In this document: positions 24,616-34,397 of the stretch, in pieces
Layout of the letters: each line of letters opens with the position of its first letter
How positions within the stretch are numbered: position 1 is the stretch's first letter
Origin: Mycobacterium sp. Aquia_216
GTDB lineage: Bacteria; Actinomycetota; Actinomycetes; Mycobacteriales; Mycobacteriaceae
Length of the DNA stretch: 64,000 nucleotides
Assembly: GCF_026723865.1 (NCBI RefSeq)
Contig: NZ_CP113529.1
Span: 5,580,001-5,644,000, forward strand
Reading direction: 5' to 3'
Notes under the pieces: generated by a model
Seen by the model: only the letters and a program-made list of their open reading frames with translations
Database searches by the model: none
Told to the model about the DNA's origin: nothing
Position numbers and translations under genes: made by a program

Positions 24616-25432
24616 ATGGAGGGGCTCCTTCCTCGATTTCGCGAGCGATCGCCGCGCCCACGTTTCCGCCGTCGACCCAGATGATCTGTCCGGTGATGTA
24701 GCTGGCTGCACCACTATTCAAGAAGAGCAACACCGCAGCTTGCTCGGCGGGGTCGGAAACGCGCCCGAGGGGCTTGGGGATGTCGTCCAGGAAACCTTGC
24801 CCATACGCCGTGCGCAGCTGATCGAGGATCGGCGTCTCGGTGACCCCGGGCCCGGAGCAGTTGATCCGGATGCCCTTGGCGCCCAACGGCGTGGCGCTGC
24901 GCATGGTGTAGAAGATGATCGCTTCCTTGGACAGTTGGTAGCCGTTGCCCAATGCGTCGGGATGCGCGCGGCACCAGTCGATGCCCTCTTGCATCGTCTC
25001 GGTGTGCAGCAGCGGCGCCACCGCTGCCACGTGTTCCCGGAACGAGGCCGCCGCGAGCGAGGACACGCTCACGATGGACGATCCCGCGGCCATCTTGGGC
25101 ACCAGCGCCTCGGTGACATGCCGCAGGCCCAGGAAGTTGATCGTGGCGACCAGCGTCGGGTTGCCGATCCCGGAGGAGACGCCGGCGACGTTGAAAAGCG
25201 TGTCGACCGATCCGCCGATGGACGCTATCGCGCCGTCGACCGATTCCGGGTCAGCGAGGTCGAGCTCATGAAACTCGTTGACCCCGAGCGACGGTCGGCG
25301 CTTGTCAAGACCGACCACCTCGGCCCCGAGTTCGGTGAGCTGCCGGACCACGTGTTCGCCGATGCCCGAAGCACATCCGGTCACCACCGCGCGGCGGCCG
25401 TCGTATCGCCACAACCCGTCGATTGCTCCCAA
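24593..25432 (-). CDS. SDR family oxidoreductase, 3-alpha-hydroxysteroid dehydrogenase-like
   Basis: 279 aa from a proposed TTG at 25432 (AGGAAG 5 bp upstream). RRAVVTGCASGIGEHVVRQLTELGAEVVGLDKRRP gives the NAD motif; SIVSVSSLAAA and, after an unusually long insertion, GNGYQLSKEAIIF provide S and YxxxK. The long segment between the catalytic serine and tyrosine is a trait of the 3-alpha-hydroxysteroid dehydrogenase/carbonyl reductase subgroup. C-terminus YITGQIIWVDGGNVGAAIA. The extension upstream of 25432 reads Arg/Pro-rich and overlaps the LLM gene, so it is rejected as N-terminus. Start uncertain. Confidence 0.85.
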   Translation of the reverse strand: MGAIDGLWRYDGRRAVVTGCASGIGEHVVRQLTELGAEVVGLDKRRPSLGVNEFHELDLADPESVDGAIASIGGSVDTLFNVAGVSSGIGNPTLVATINFLGLRHVTEALVPKMAAGSSIVSVSSLAAASFREHVAAVAPLLHTETMQEGIDWCRAHPDALGNGYQLSKEAIIFYTMRSATPLGAKGIRINCSGPGVTETPILDQLRTAYGQGFLDDIPKPLGRVSDPAEQAAVLLFLNSGAASYITGQIIWVDGGNVGAAIAREIEEGAPPYESSRHD

Positions 25433-25463
25433 CGCTCTTCCTAAGCCAGCGGCCTTCGGAGAA

Positions 25464-26768
25464 TCACTTGCCGCGCTCCTCCCTGGCGCGCTGCGCCGCC
25501 TGGACCCGGCCCTCGTTGATCTCCGCCATGGCCTCGGGGATCTCGCTGGCAGTGAACTTACCGCCACGACCGGTGGGCAGGCCGCCGAAGGAGTAGTTTT
25601 CATCGAATTTCGGCGCGGTCGACCGGGGCCGCCGCGCTTCGACCTTTTCGATGACGGGTTCGAGCCGTTTGGTCTTCTCGGCCACCGCCTTCTGGTCGCG
25701 CTCGATGAACTCCGGCAGCACCTCTTTGCCCATCAGCTCGATGGATTCCATCGTGCCTTCGTGGCTGCGCGGATTGAGCAGCAGAATGATCTCGTCGACG
25801 CCGCTCTCCTCGTAGCCGCGCAGGAACTCCCGCACCGTGGCCGGCGAGCCGATCGCGCCACGTCCGGGGCCATAGGCTAGCGTCGGGTCTTTTTCGACCT
25901 CTTCGAGGTAGCGATTCCACACTCCGGTCCGCCCGGGGGTGTGCACGCCGGTCATGTAGTAATGCATGATGCCGAACGAGAAGAATCCGCCGCCCTGCCC
26001 GAGGCGTTGCAGAGCCTGGTCGTCGGTCTTGGCGACCATCATCGACAGATCGCCGCCGATGGCCAGGATGTTCGGATTGATCTGCGGTGTGACGGGCACA
26101 CCGTTCTCCTCGAATTCCTTGTAGTAGCCGTTGACCCGCTCGGTCAGCGGGCCGGGACCGGTGTAGGCGAAACTCAAAGCCCCGATCGCCTTTTGAGCCG
26201 CCATCTGCACACTCGCCGGCCGGGTGCAGGCAACCCAGACGGGGGGATGCGGCTTCTGCAACGGCTTGGGCACCACGTTGCGTGCCGGCATCTGCACGTG
26301 CCGGCCTTCGAAACCGGAGAAGGGCTCCTCGACCATGCACCGGATCGAGACCTCGAGCGCCTCTTCCCATTGCGCGCGCTTATCGGCGGGGTCGATGTTG
26401 AACCCGCCCAGCTCACCGACGGAGGAGGATTCGCCGGTGCCGAACTCGACACGCCCGTTGGACAAAAGATCAAGCGTGGCAATGCGTTCGGCCACCCGGG
26501 CCGGGTGATTCACCAGGGGCGGCAGGTGCATGATGCCGAACCCGAGCCGGATGTTCTTGGTCCGCTGGCTGGCCGCGGCCAGGAATATCTCCGGCGCGGT
26601 GGAGTGACAGTACTCCTCGAGGAAGTGGTGCTCGGTCAGCCAGACGGTGGAGAATCCCGCCTTGTCGGCGGCCTCCACCTCGTCCAGGCATTCCTGCAAC
26701 ATGAGATGTTCGTCGTCCGGTGCCCACGGGCGCGGTAGGGCGAACTCGTAGAACAGTGAAATTTTCAT
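25464..26768 (-). CDS. LLM class flavin-dependent oxidoreductase
   Basis: 434 aa luciferase-like monooxygenase-fold protein. MKISLFYEFALPRPWAPDDE, AGFSTVWLTEHHFLEEYCHSTAPEIFLAAASQRTKNIRLGFGIMHLPP and RVAERIATLDLLSNGRVEFGTGES are canonical. Proteins of this class use FMNH2 or F420 to oxygenate or reduce substrates; the EHHF motif and length favour a flavin-type monooxygenase. ATG 26768, 18 bp after the KstD-like gene stop. The 3' end encodes a long C-terminal extension rich in charged residues (PVIEKVEARRPRS...). Confidence 0.93.
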   Translation of the reverse strand: MKISLFYEFALPRPWAPDDEHLMLQECLDEVEAADKAGFSTVWLTEHHFLEEYCHSTAPEIFLAAASQRTKNIRLGFGIMHLPPLVNHPARVAERIATLDLLSNGRVEFGTGESSSVGELGGFNIDPADKRAQWEEALEVSIRCMVEEPFSGFEGRHVQMPARNVVPKPLQKPHPPVWVACTRPASVQMAAQKAIGALSFAYTGPGPLTERVNGYYKEFEENGVPVTPQINPNILAIGGDLSMMVAKTDDQALQRLGQGGGFFSFGIMHYYMTGVHTPGRTGVWNRYLEEVEKDPTLAYGPGRGAIGSPATVREFLRGYEESGVDEIILLLNPRSHEGTMESIELMGKEVLPEFIERDQKAVAEKTKRLEPVIEKVEARRPRSTAPKFDENYSFGGLPTGRGGKFTASEIPEAMAEINEGRVQAAQRAREERGK

Positions 26769-26786
26769 TGTTACCTCCTCAAGAGA

Positions 26787-28499
26787 CTAGGCCTGGCTGG
26801 CAAGGTGTTTCGCGGCGACAAAGCCGAAGGTCATGGCGGGACCGATGGTCGCCCCGGCGCCCGCATAGCTGCGGCCCATCACCGGTGCGGAGGTGTTACC
26901 CACCGCATACAACCCGGGCACGGTGGTGCCGTCGGACCGCAGCACTCGGGCGTATTCGTCGGTCAGCAGACCACCCGAGGTCCCGAGATCGCCGAGGACG
27001 ATGCGGAACGCGTAGTAGGGCGGGTCACCCAGCGGATACAGATTGGGGTTGGGCAGGGTCGGATCGCCGTAGTAGTTGTCGTAAACGCTGTCCCCTCGGT
27101 TGAAGTCGTCGTCGTGACCCTTGCGCGCGAGTTCGTTGAAACGAGCTGCGGTCGACCGAAGTTCGGCTGCCGGAACACCGATCTTGGTGGCCATCTCGTC
27201 CCAACTCGTCGCCGCTTTGACCACGCCGGATTCCAGCCAAGCCTGCGGAACCTTACGGCCGGTGGGCACCGGTGCGCCGGGAAGTTTCGGTATCGGCAGG
27301 TGGCCGCCGACGACGTAGCGATTAAACGATCGGTGATCGGTGATCAGCCAGCAGGGGATATGGGTGACCCCGGACTTCTGGCCGTCGATCATGGCGTGGC
27401 CGAAGTCCATGTACGGCGCCGCCTCGTTGATGAAGCGCTTACCCTCGCCGTTGACGATGAATTGTGCCGGCATCATCCGCTCGTTCAGCATGAATTGCAT
27501 TCGGCCATCCGGCCATTGGATCGCCGGAAACCACCACGCCTCGTCGAGCAGGTCGGTGGCGGCGCCTACCCTTTCGCCCGCGCGGATACCGTCACCCATT
27601 GCGGCGGGATTTCCGAAGCTCCAATCCTGGTCGACCACCGGTAGGTGCTCCTTGCGCCGGGCAAGGTCGTGATCGAAGCCTCCGGAAGCCAGGATGACCC
27701 CGCGGCGCGCACCGATTCGCTGCGTGGCGCCGTCCCGCTCGAGGACCGCGCCGGTCACCGAGCCGTCGACGCCGGTGATCAACTCGGTCATCGGCGCGTC
27801 CAACCACAGCGGAATACCGTTCTCTCGCAACGCCAACCGCAGCCGCGCGGCCAGTGACTGCCCAATCGCGGCCATCCGCTCGTTGAAGGCCCTCGCCTTG
27901 ACCATCCGCCAAATCAGCTTCAGCAGCACGCCCTTGCCGGCCCATGACTGCCTGATGCGGTAGAAGGTCCGAAGGTCCTTGGGACCCAGCCAGATTCCCC
28001 GAGGGGCCAGCGCCAACGGCTGGAGCAGCTTCTGCTCGTCGACGCCCAGTTTCCGTAGATCGATGGCCGGCACATTGATGGTGCTGCCGAGTTCGGAGCC
28101 GCCGGGCAATTCCGGGTAATAGTCGGCATAGCCGGGCTTCCAGACGAATTCGAACCATCCGGAAAGTCCCTCGAGGAACTCCAGCATTTTTGGTGCCGAG
28201 TCGACGTACTGCCGGATACGCGCCTCGCTGACCAGACCCTCGGTGATCTTGAGCAGGTATTCGACCACACCTTCGGGATCCGGCGAATAGCCCTCCCGGC
28301 GTTGCGCGGGCGCCCCGGGCACCCAGATGCCCCCGCCCGACAACGCGGTGGAACCACCGAAGTAGGAGGACTTTTCGACCACCAACGCGTCGAGTCCACA
28401 GGCGTGCGCGGTCAGGGCGGCGGCCATGCCGCCACCGCCGGATCCGACGATCAGCACGTCGACGACGTGATCGAAGCCGTCCATCTGCGCACCGGTCAT
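26787..28499 (-). CDS. FAD-dependent oxidoreductase, 3-ketosteroid delta1-dehydrogenase-like
   Basis: 570 aa. FAD Rossmann motif [49 protein letters not shown] and C-terminal [33 protein letters not shown] identify the KstD/fumarate reductase flavoprotein family. These introduce double bonds next to a ketone, or act as enone reductases. Steroid specificity is not proven and the context (MhpABC) favours an aromatic or alicyclic ketone. ATG 28499 overlaps the mhpB stop (ATGA). A paralogue is at 32768, on the other side of the regulator. Confidence 0.92.
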   Translation of the reverse strand: MTGAQMDGFDHVVDVLIVGSGGGGMAAALTAHACGLDALVVEKSSYFGGSTALSGGGIWVPGAPAQRREGYSPDPEGVVEYLLKITEGLVSEARIRQYVDSAPKMLEFLEGLSGWFEFVWKPGYADYYPELPGGSELGSTINVPAIDLRKLGVDEQKLLQPLALAPRGIWLGPKDLRTFYRIRQSWAGKGVLLKLIWRMVKARAFNERMAAIGQSLAARLRLALRENGIPLWLDAPMTELITGVDGSVTGAVLERDGATQRIGARRGVILASGGFDHDLARRKEHLPVVDQDWSFGNPAAMGDGIRAGERVGAATDLLDEAWWFPAIQWPDGRMQFMLNERMMPAQFIVNGEGKRFINEAAPYMDFGHAMIDGQKSGVTHIPCWLITDHRSFNRYVVGGHLPIPKLPGAPVPTGRKVPQAWLESGVVKAATSWDEMATKIGVPAAELRSTAARFNELARKGHDDDFNRGDSVYDNYYGDPTLPNPNLYPLGDPPYYAFRIVLGDLGTSGGLLTDEYARVLRSDGTTVPGLYAVGNTSAPVMGRSYAGAGATIGPAMTFGFVAAKHLASQA

Positions 28500-29443
28500 G
28501 TCGGCGTCGCCGTCCTGATGGCGAACCCGGCTATCAGTTCTTCGGCCGGCTTGTAATAGCGCAGCTTCGTCTCATACTGACCCGCGGTTTCCAGCGCGGC
28601 GAAAGCCGCTATCCAGGTACGGACTTCGTGCGCCGAGCTACCGCCCTCGTAGAGCACGAACGCATTCGACCAAAGATCGAACTCGGTGAGTCGGCCGTCG
28701 TCGATGATCTCCAAAAAGCGGTGGTCCCACGCCGGGTTGAGCGGTTGCAGCTCGCTATCGCCACCGGCGAAGGCCTTGGCCGCCTCGATGACGGCGGCCT
28801 GCCTGGCTTGTCGCTGCTCGGATGTCATCGGCCGGCCCTGCACAATGCGCTCTTGAACCTCCGGAGGCGCGGTCGCCAGCGTTGGCACCGGAGGACTGTG
28901 CGAGAGTCCACCGGATCCAATCACCAGGACCCGCTTGTCCACCGTGGCCAGATAGGTGCCGACGGCGGCGCCCAAGGCCCGGCACCGGTGCAACGGTCCT
29001 AGTGGCATCGCGACCGCGTTGATGAAGATCGGTATCACCGGACACGCCAACGCGTCCCCGAAGAGCTTCTCCAGCGGCTGCACGGTGCCGTGATCCACGT
29101 CCATGCTGGCCGATACCGCCACGTCGATGCCCGCGCCGAGCACGGCCTCCGCGCATTGTGAGGCCAGGCCGGTGGGGACGTCGAGCGGACCGGCGTGTGT
29201 GCCGTAGTCGCCAACTCCATTGGCATTCAAGCCGATACAAAACGACGGCATCGCCTTGTAGAAGAATCCGTTGTAGTGATCCGGAGAAAAGATGACGACG
29301 AGCTCGGGATCGTAATCGCGCACGAATTCCCGGGCCTGCGCGATGGCACCCTCGATGTCGTCAAGCAGGACCCGCGACGGCCCCGGAAGATTCAGGAGCG
29401 GGCTGTGGGACATACAGCACAGAGCCATTGCCACTGTCGACAT
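28496..29443 (-). CDS. mhpB: 3-carboxyethylcatechol 2,3-dioxygenase (class III extradiol)
   Basis: 315 aa. Opens the aromatic ring of 2,3-dihydroxyphenylpropionate or 2,3-dihydroxycinnamate between C1 and C2. [13 protein letters not shown] carries the first iron-ligand histidine (H13), [23 protein letters not shown] the region with the second, and [19 protein letters not shown] plus [14 protein letters not shown] the catalytic and remaining ligand regions, as in MhpB. ATG 29443 preceded by GAGGGGG. The gene begins 83 bp inside the end of mhpA in another frame, an unusually long overlap that is explained by an extended MhpA C-terminus. Confidence 0.93.
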   Translation of the reverse strand: MSTVAMALCCMSHSPLLNLPGPSRVLLDDIEGAIAQAREFVRDYDPELVVIFSPDHYNGFFYKAMPSFCIGLNANGVGDYGTHAGPLDVPTGLASQCAEAVLGAGIDVAVSASMDVDHGTVQPLEKLFGDALACPVIPIFINAVAMPLGPLHRCRALGAAVGTYLATVDKRVLVIGSGGLSHSPPVPTLATAPPEVQERIVQGRPMTSEQRQARQAAVIEAAKAFAGGDSELQPLNPAWDHRFLEIIDDGRLTEFDLWSNAFVLYEGGSSAHEVRTWIAAFAALETAGQYETKLRYYKPAEELIAGFAIRTATPT

Positions 29444-31085
29444 CACCCCCTCCCGGGACGAGCGTGAGGGCATCAAGCAGCGACGCGCTGAGTTCGGGAG
29501 CGAGTTGAGCGATGCAGGCAGCCGCGATGCACCGATCGGGGCGCAGGAACACCACCGACTCCTGATGCACGTCGAACCAGGACTTGAGCCCGCCGGTGCG
29601 ATCGCCCACGACGACGACATCCGGATCGTCGTGTCCGGTCCAGTGCAGCTGAGTCGACGGCCGCAGCGCAACAAAGCGGGCGCCCAACGCCTTCCACTTC
29701 GCGAAGGCCGCATCACCGAGAATCTTGCGCGGGTTGTTGTTCCAGCACAGCACGCCGAACCAGGGGCCCAGCACATCGTCCAAGAGCACGTCCTGCTGAG
29801 TACGGGTGTCCACCCGGGGCTGGATGAACAGCGTGCCCACCGGCGATTCGGTCCCGTGCGGCGCTTTGGGATTCACCGAGTGCACGACGGCCCCGTACTC
29901 GTAGCGCGGCATCGGCTTGAATCGCATCTCCAGCACATACCGCTTGAGAGTGGGCACAATTGACGCCGACCGCACCAGCACATCGCGCGCCGTAGCGACG
30001 CGACGGTTGGTCGGCGAGATGACGCGACCCACCATCGTGGAAAGGTCGATCATGGCCCGCGCGTGCTTGCGGCGTTCCATGTCGTAGGTATCCAGCAATT
30101 TATCGCCGGCCCGGCCGCTGACCACCGCCGCCAGCTTCCAACCCAAGTTGGCCGCATCCCGGATACCGCTGTTGTAGCCCTGCCCCTGCCACACCGGCAT
30201 CAGGTGCGCCGCATCGCCGGCGAGCAGCAACCGGCCGCTGCGGAACGCACCGGCGATTCGCGAGTGGTGGGTGTACACCCGGCGCCGGATCACGTCGACC
30301 CGATCGGGCTGCGGCACCATGCGCGCCAGCATCTGCTTGAGGAACACCGGGTCCTCGGCCTGCTCGTCGGTCTCGTCGGCGTGAATCATGAACTCGAAGC
30401 GCCGAATTCCGTGCGCGATCGAAATCGAGGCATATGGACGTTCGGGATCGGCGCCGACTTCACTGTTCGGGTGGCCCAGCGGGTCGTTGGCGATGTCGAC
30501 GACCAGCCAGCGCGTCGACGATGTCGTCCCGTCGAACGACACACCCATCATCCGGCGGGTCATGCTGCGACCGCCGTCGCAGCCGACGACGTAGCGCGCC
30601 CGCACGGTAGTGCTGCCACCGTCGCCGCCAAGCTCAACCGTGACCGCGTCGTCGACTTCCGCACAGGTAGTCATCGGCCGGCTCCAACGAACCTCGACGC
30701 AGTCGAATCTGTCCAAACCGACCAGCAATTCGGTGTCGACGAGAGGTTGGACGAACCCGTTGCGCTTCGGCCACCCGAAACGCGCGTCGGGAGGCGCCAT
30801 TTCGGCGAGTACCCGGCGCTTGCCGTCGACGAAGCGCAGGATCTGGTTCGGAACCGTATGCGGCAGGACGCGATCGACCAGACCGATCGACTGAAACGTA
30901 CGCAGCGACTCGTCGTCCAAGCCGACCCCGCGGGGGTAGTCGATCAGGCTGTCGCGTTCGTCGACCAACAGCGTTCGGACACCTTGGGCGCCAAGGATAT
31001 TAGCCAGCGTCAGGCCGACCGGGCCCGCGCCGACGATGACAACGTCGACGTCTACCTCATCGGCCTGGTGCCCGGCGGCTGCCAT
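29361..31085 (-). CDS. mhpA: 3-(3-hydroxyphenyl)propionate hydroxylase (flavoprotein monooxygenase)
   Basis: 574 aa. Hydroxylates 3-(3-hydroxyphenyl)propionate or 3-hydroxycinnamate to the catechol using NADH and FAD. GxGxxG in [35 protein letters not shown] motif in [18 protein letters not shown], and GD motif in [35 protein letters not shown] are the three class A hydroxylase signatures; the C-terminal thioredoxin-like domain is present. ATG 31085 shares one base with the stop of mhpC (TGATG). The extreme C-terminus (about 25 residues, [12 protein letters not shown]...) overlaps mhpB. Confidence 0.94.
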   Translation of the reverse strand: MAAAGHQADEVDVDVVIVGAGPVGLTLANILGAQGVRTLLVDERDSLIDYPRGVGLDDESLRTFQSIGLVDRVLPHTVPNQILRFVDGKRRVLAEMAPPDARFGWPKRNGFVQPLVDTELLVGLDRFDCVEVRWSRPMTTCAEVDDAVTVELGGDGGSTTVRARYVVGCDGGRSMTRRMMGVSFDGTTSSTRWLVVDIANDPLGHPNSEVGADPERPYASISIAHGIRRFEFMIHADETDEQAEDPVFLKQMLARMVPQPDRVDVIRRRVYTHHSRIAGAFRSGRLLLAGDAAHLMPVWQGQGYNSGIRDAANLGWKLAAVVSGRAGDKLLDTYDMERRKHARAMIDLSTMVGRVISPTNRRVATARDVLVRSASIVPTLKRYVLEMRFKPMPRYEYGAVVHSVNPKAPHGTESPVGTLFIQPRVDTRTQQDVLLDDVLGPWFGVLCWNNNPRKILGDAAFAKWKALGARFVALRPSTQLHWTGHDDPDVVVVGDRTGGLKSWFDVHQESVVFLRPDRCIAAACIAQLAPELSASLLDALTLVPGGGDVDSGNGSVLYVPQPAPESSGAVAGPA

Positions 31086-31948
31086 CAGCGCCCCAGCAGA
31101 AAGTCGAGATGCAAGCGGTTGAAGGTCTTGGCGTCCTCGTATTGCGGCCAGTGACCACAACCGGGCATCACCTCGAACCGCGCGCCCGCGATCATCGACG
31201 CCATGCGGCGCCCCTCGGTTACGTCGGCGGTGGGGTCGTCACTGGTCCACAGCACCAGCGTCGGTGCGACGATCGACCCGTATTCATCCGGACCGAGGAT
31301 GTTGCGGGCGCGAATCTCGGGGTCCTGCAATGCCATGATGTCGCTCATCGCGGAGACGAATCCTTGTTGGCGATATACGCGCTGGCGGCTGGCGACCAGG
31401 TCGTCGTAATCCTTGGACTTGTCGGCCATCAGCCATTTGATGCGGGCTTGCACCGTTTCCCAGGTCGGGTTCTCGGCGGCCGCCATGGACAGCGTGATGA
31501 TTCGCTGCATCACCACGGGATCGGCCTGAGAGCCACCGGCGGTGTTAAGGACAAGTCGCTCAACCACATCCGGATGGTCGACCGCGGTGCGGGCTGCCAC
31601 CCAGCCCCCGAGCGATTCGCCGCTGAGGTAAGCACGGTCCACACCGATGGTGCGCAGCACGGCCATCAGATGCTCGACATAATGGCTGACTTCCAGCGGG
31701 TGGCCCGGCTTGTCGGTGTACCCGTGCCCCAGCATGTCGATCGACCAGGTCCAGAAATGCTCGGCGTGCGCGCCCAGATTGCGCACGTAAGCCTCGGCGT
31801 GGCCACCGGATCCGTGCAGCAGCATCAGCACCGGCTTGCCCGGGTCGCCGGCGCGCAGATAGCGGGTCTTGACGCCCCCGGCGTTGAGATAGCCCTGCTC
31901 AAACGCGACACCCTGAAGATCGCTCCAGATGCTTTCGAACTCGGCCAC
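31085..31948 (-). CDS. mhpC: meta-cleavage product hydrolase (MhpC-like alpha/beta hydrolase)
   Basis: 287 aa. Carbon-carbon bond hydrolase acting on the ring-opened product of Mhp[19 protein letters not shown] (oxyanion), nucleophile S112 in [14 protein letters not shown], aspartate in [16 protein letters not shown] and histidine in [14 protein letters not shown]. The length and HGSGG match 2-hydroxy-6-ketonona-2,4-dienedioate hydrolases. First gene of the operon, ATG 31948, 127 bp from the divergent IclR gene, with a 19-bp palindrome between. The symbol rests on the combined mhpC-mhpA-mhpB context. Confidence 0.88.
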   Translation of the reverse strand: MAEFESIWSDLQGVAFEQGYLNAGGVKTRYLRAGDPGKPVLMLLHGSGGHAEAYVRNLGAHAEHFWTWSIDMLGHGYTDKPGHPLEVSHYVEHLMAVLRTIGVDRAYLSGESLGGWVAARTAVDHPDVVERLVLNTAGGSQADPVVMQRIITLSMAAAENPTWETVQARIKWLMADKSKDYDDLVASRQRVYRQQGFVSAMSDIMALQDPEIRARNILGPDEYGSIVAPTLVLWTSDDPTADVTEGRRMASMIAGARFEVMPGCGHWPQYEDAKTFNRLHLDFLLGR

Positions 31949-32003
31949 GGCGCCTCTCTGCCCACTACTGGTGGAAATCTGGTTCTCGTTTTAGACTTAT
32001 CGA

Positions 32004-32022
32004 GTGTGCGAATATCGCACAC
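32004..32022. promoter_or_regulatory. palindromic operator between mhpC and IclR regulator
   Basis: GTGTGCGA-ATA-TCGCACAC: perfect 8-bp arms, 19 bp total, in the 127-bp divergent intergenic region. A partial half-site TGTGCG follows at about 32026. Likely binding site of the IclR protein encoded at 32076. Confidence 0.7.
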
Positions 32023-32075
32023 TAATGTGCGTTATATATTAGAGCTTCGCTCTCACATGGAGGTATGTCAAGGCT

Positions 32076-32753
32076 GTGACGGGTTCGGGTACCGGCTCGC
32101 AGACGCTGGCCAGGGGAATCACGGCGCTGCAAATGGTCGCGGATTCTCCGACCGGGCTGACCGTGCAGCAGCTCGCCGACCAGGTCGGGGTGCACCGGAC
32201 CATCGCGTATCGCTTGCTGTCGACACTGGCGCAATTCCGCTTGGTAGCCAAGGGAGAAGACGGGCGCTACCGGCCGGCCGCCGGCCTCGCGGTGCTCGGC
32301 GCGTCGTTCGACCGCAATGTGCGCCAATTGAGTCTGCCTACGCTGCGTGCTCTGGCCGACGAGCTGGGCACCACCGTGTCCCTGCTCGTCGCCGAGGGTG
32401 ACCAACAGGTGGCGGTCGCGGTGATCGTGCCGAGCCACGTCGCCTACCAACTGTCCTTCCACGAGGGCAGCCGGTATCCGCTGGACCGTGGCGCGGCCGG
32501 AATCGCCTTGCTCGCAAGCCTTCCCCCGCGCCCGGGTGAACGGGACCTGGTGTCGCGAGCGCGCGAGCGTGGCTGGGTGAGCACCTATGGAGAGATCGAA
32601 CCGAACACCTACGGCCTGGCCGTGGCGGTCCACCGCCCGGCACCGTCCCCGCCGACCTGTATCAACCTCATCTCCCATCGCGAAGATGTCGTGCTGCGCG
32701 GCAGGGATGCGGTCGTCAAAGCCGCGAAGCAGTTATCCGAGCTGCTGAGCTGA
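32076..32753 (+). CDS. IclR family transcriptional regulator (MhpR-like role)
   Basis: 225 aa. N-terminal winged helix LARGITALQMVADSPTGLTVQQLADQVGVHRTIAYRLLSTLAQFRLV and C-terminal effector domain with LRALADELGTTVSLLVAEGDQQVAVAVIVP. In E. coli the mhp operon is controlled by the IclR-type activator MhpR; the same regulator family next to mhpCAB here suggests the same task. GTG 32076 with AAGG just upstream and GGAGG 13 bp before. Cotranscribed with the KstD-like gene 14 bp downstream. The effector domain is a little shorter than usual (typical total about 250 aa). Confidence 0.91.
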   Translation: MTGSGTGSQTLARGITALQMVADSPTGLTVQQLADQVGVHRTIAYRLLSTLAQFRLVAKGEDGRYRPAAGLAVLGASFDRNVRQLSLPTLRALADELGTTVSLLVAEGDQQVAVAVIVPSHVAYQLSFHEGSRYPLDRGAAGIALLASLPPRPGERDLVSRARERGWVSTYGEIEPNTYGLAVAVHRPAPSPPTCINLISHREDVVLRGRDAVVKAAKQLSELLS

Positions 32754-32767
32754 AGGGATAGCAGTTG

Positions 32768-34381
32768 ATGTTGTGGGATTCCGAAGTCGACGTCGTCGTA
32801 CTCGGCACCGGCGGCGCCGGGCTTACCGCCGCACTGTCGGCGGTGGCCGCCGGCGCCTCGGTCGAGGTGTACGAGAAGGCCCCGACCGTCGGCGGCACCA
32901 CCGCGGTGTCGGGTGGCGTGGTGTGGATCCCCGCCCATAACCGTTCTCCCGAGGGCAAATTGACCGAAGACGATGCGCTGCGGTACCTGCGCGCGCAGTC
33001 CCACGGCACCATGGACGACGCTCTGGTCGAGACTTTCGTGCGGACCGGCCCCACGATGCTGGAATTCGTGGAGGGACACAGCGGCCTGCGCTTCGAAGTC
33101 GCCACCGGTTTCCCCGACTACCGCCCGGAGCTGCCGGGCGGACAGCCGACCGGGGGTCGGTCGCTGAGTGCGGGGCCGTTCGACCTGAACCAGCTCGGCG
33201 ACTGGGCCAACCGGATCACGTCGTTTCCGGCCGACTGGTCCAACGTCGGTATCGATGCCGAGACCCGGGCGCGCCTGCACGTGACGATCGACGAAGGCAG
33301 CGATCTGTGCGTCGCCGGCACCGCGCTGATCGCGGGGCTGCTCAAGGGATTACTCGACGCCGGGATCACTCCGCAGACCAATGCCCGCGCCGAGGAACTC
33401 ATTGCCGAGGGCGGTGAGATCGTCGGGGTGCGCATCGCGCTGCCCGGACGGACCGTCCAGGTGCGTGCGCGCCGCGGAGTCGTGTTGGGTGTCGGCGGTT
33501 TCGAATGGGATCCGGGTTTGGTGCAGGCCTTCCTGCGCGGCCCGATGCACGGCGCCGTATCCCCGCCGAACAACACCGGCGACGGGCTGCGCATGGCGAT
33601 GGCGCACGGCGCGGATCTGGCTAACATGGGCGAAGCCTGGTGGGTCCCGATCGTGCAAATCCCCGGCGACACCATCGACGGCCGGCAGCGCAGCCGCAGC
33701 GTGCGACTGGAGCGGACTCGGCCGCGCAGCATCATCGTCAACCAAGCGGGGCACCGATTCGTCAACGAGGCATGCGATTACAACTCGATGGCGGGCGCGT
33801 TCCACTACCTGGATCCCCGAGGTGGGTATGTCAATGACCGCGGGTGGATGGTGTTCGACTCAGTTCACCTGCAGCGCTATGGATTCCTGGGTATCGCTCC
33901 CGGGGAACCGGTTCCGGACTGGTTCTGCGAGTCCGCGGACCTGAGCGAACTGGGCGCCAAGACCGGCATCGACGCCGACGGTCTGATCCACACGATCGAC
34001 GATTGGAACCGCCATGTCGCGCAGGACGCCGATCCCGACTTCGGCCGCGGCTCCAGTGCGTACGACGGCTATTGGGGCGACGACACCGCCACCACGGCTG
34101 CCGGAAAGACACTGGGCCCGATCGACACCGCACCCTATTACGCGGTGCCGGTGAGCATCGGCGCGATGGGCACCAAGGGCGGTCCGCGCACAGACCACGA
34201 CGGCCGCGTGCTCCACGTTAACGGGGAACCGATACCGGGCCTGTTCGCCGCGGGCAACACGATGGCCGGCGCGACCGGCCGGGCCTACGGCGGTGCTGGC
34301 GGAACCATCGGTCCGGCAATGGTTTTCGGCTACCGCGCGGGCTACGCCGCCGCCACCGGGAAGTCTGTCGACCTGCAGTAG
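32768..34381 (+). CDS. FAD-dependent oxidoreductase, KstD/fumarate reductase-like
   Basis: 537 aa. FAD motif VDVVVLGTGGAGLTAALSAVAAGASVEVYEKAPTVGGTTAVSGGVVWIP and C-terminal PGLFAAGNTMAGATGRAYGGAGGTIGPAMVFGYRAGYAAA. Same family as the gene at 26787 but clearly diverged. ATG 32768 (a TTG precedes in frame). Likely dehydrogenates or reduces a carbonyl-conjugated C-C bond. Encoded in the regulator transcript rather than in the mhp operon. Confidence 0.92.
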   Translation: MLWDSEVDVVVLGTGGAGLTAALSAVAAGASVEVYEKAPTVGGTTAVSGGVVWIPAHNRSPEGKLTEDDALRYLRAQSHGTMDDALVETFVRTGPTMLEFVEGHSGLRFEVATGFPDYRPELPGGQPTGGRSLSAGPFDLNQLGDWANRITSFPADWSNVGIDAETRARLHVTIDEGSDLCVAGTALIAGLLKGLLDAGITPQTNARAEELIAEGGEIVGVRIALPGRTVQVRARRGVVLGVGGFEWDPGLVQAFLRGPMHGAVSPPNNTGDGLRMAMAHGADLANMGEAWWVPIVQIPGDTIDGRQRSRSVRLERTRPRSIIVNQAGHRFVNEACDYNSMAGAFHYLDPRGGYVNDRGWMVFDSVHLQRYGFLGIAPGEPVPDWFCESADLSELGAKTGIDADGLIHTIDDWNRHVAQDADPDFGRGSSAYDGYWGDDTATTAAGKTLGPIDTAPYYAVPVSIGAMGTKGGPRTDHDGRVLHVNGEPIPGLFAAGNTMAGATGRAYGGAGGTIGPAMVFGYRAGYAAATGKSVDLQ

Positions 34382-34397
34382 CCGCGGCCGTGCCGGC

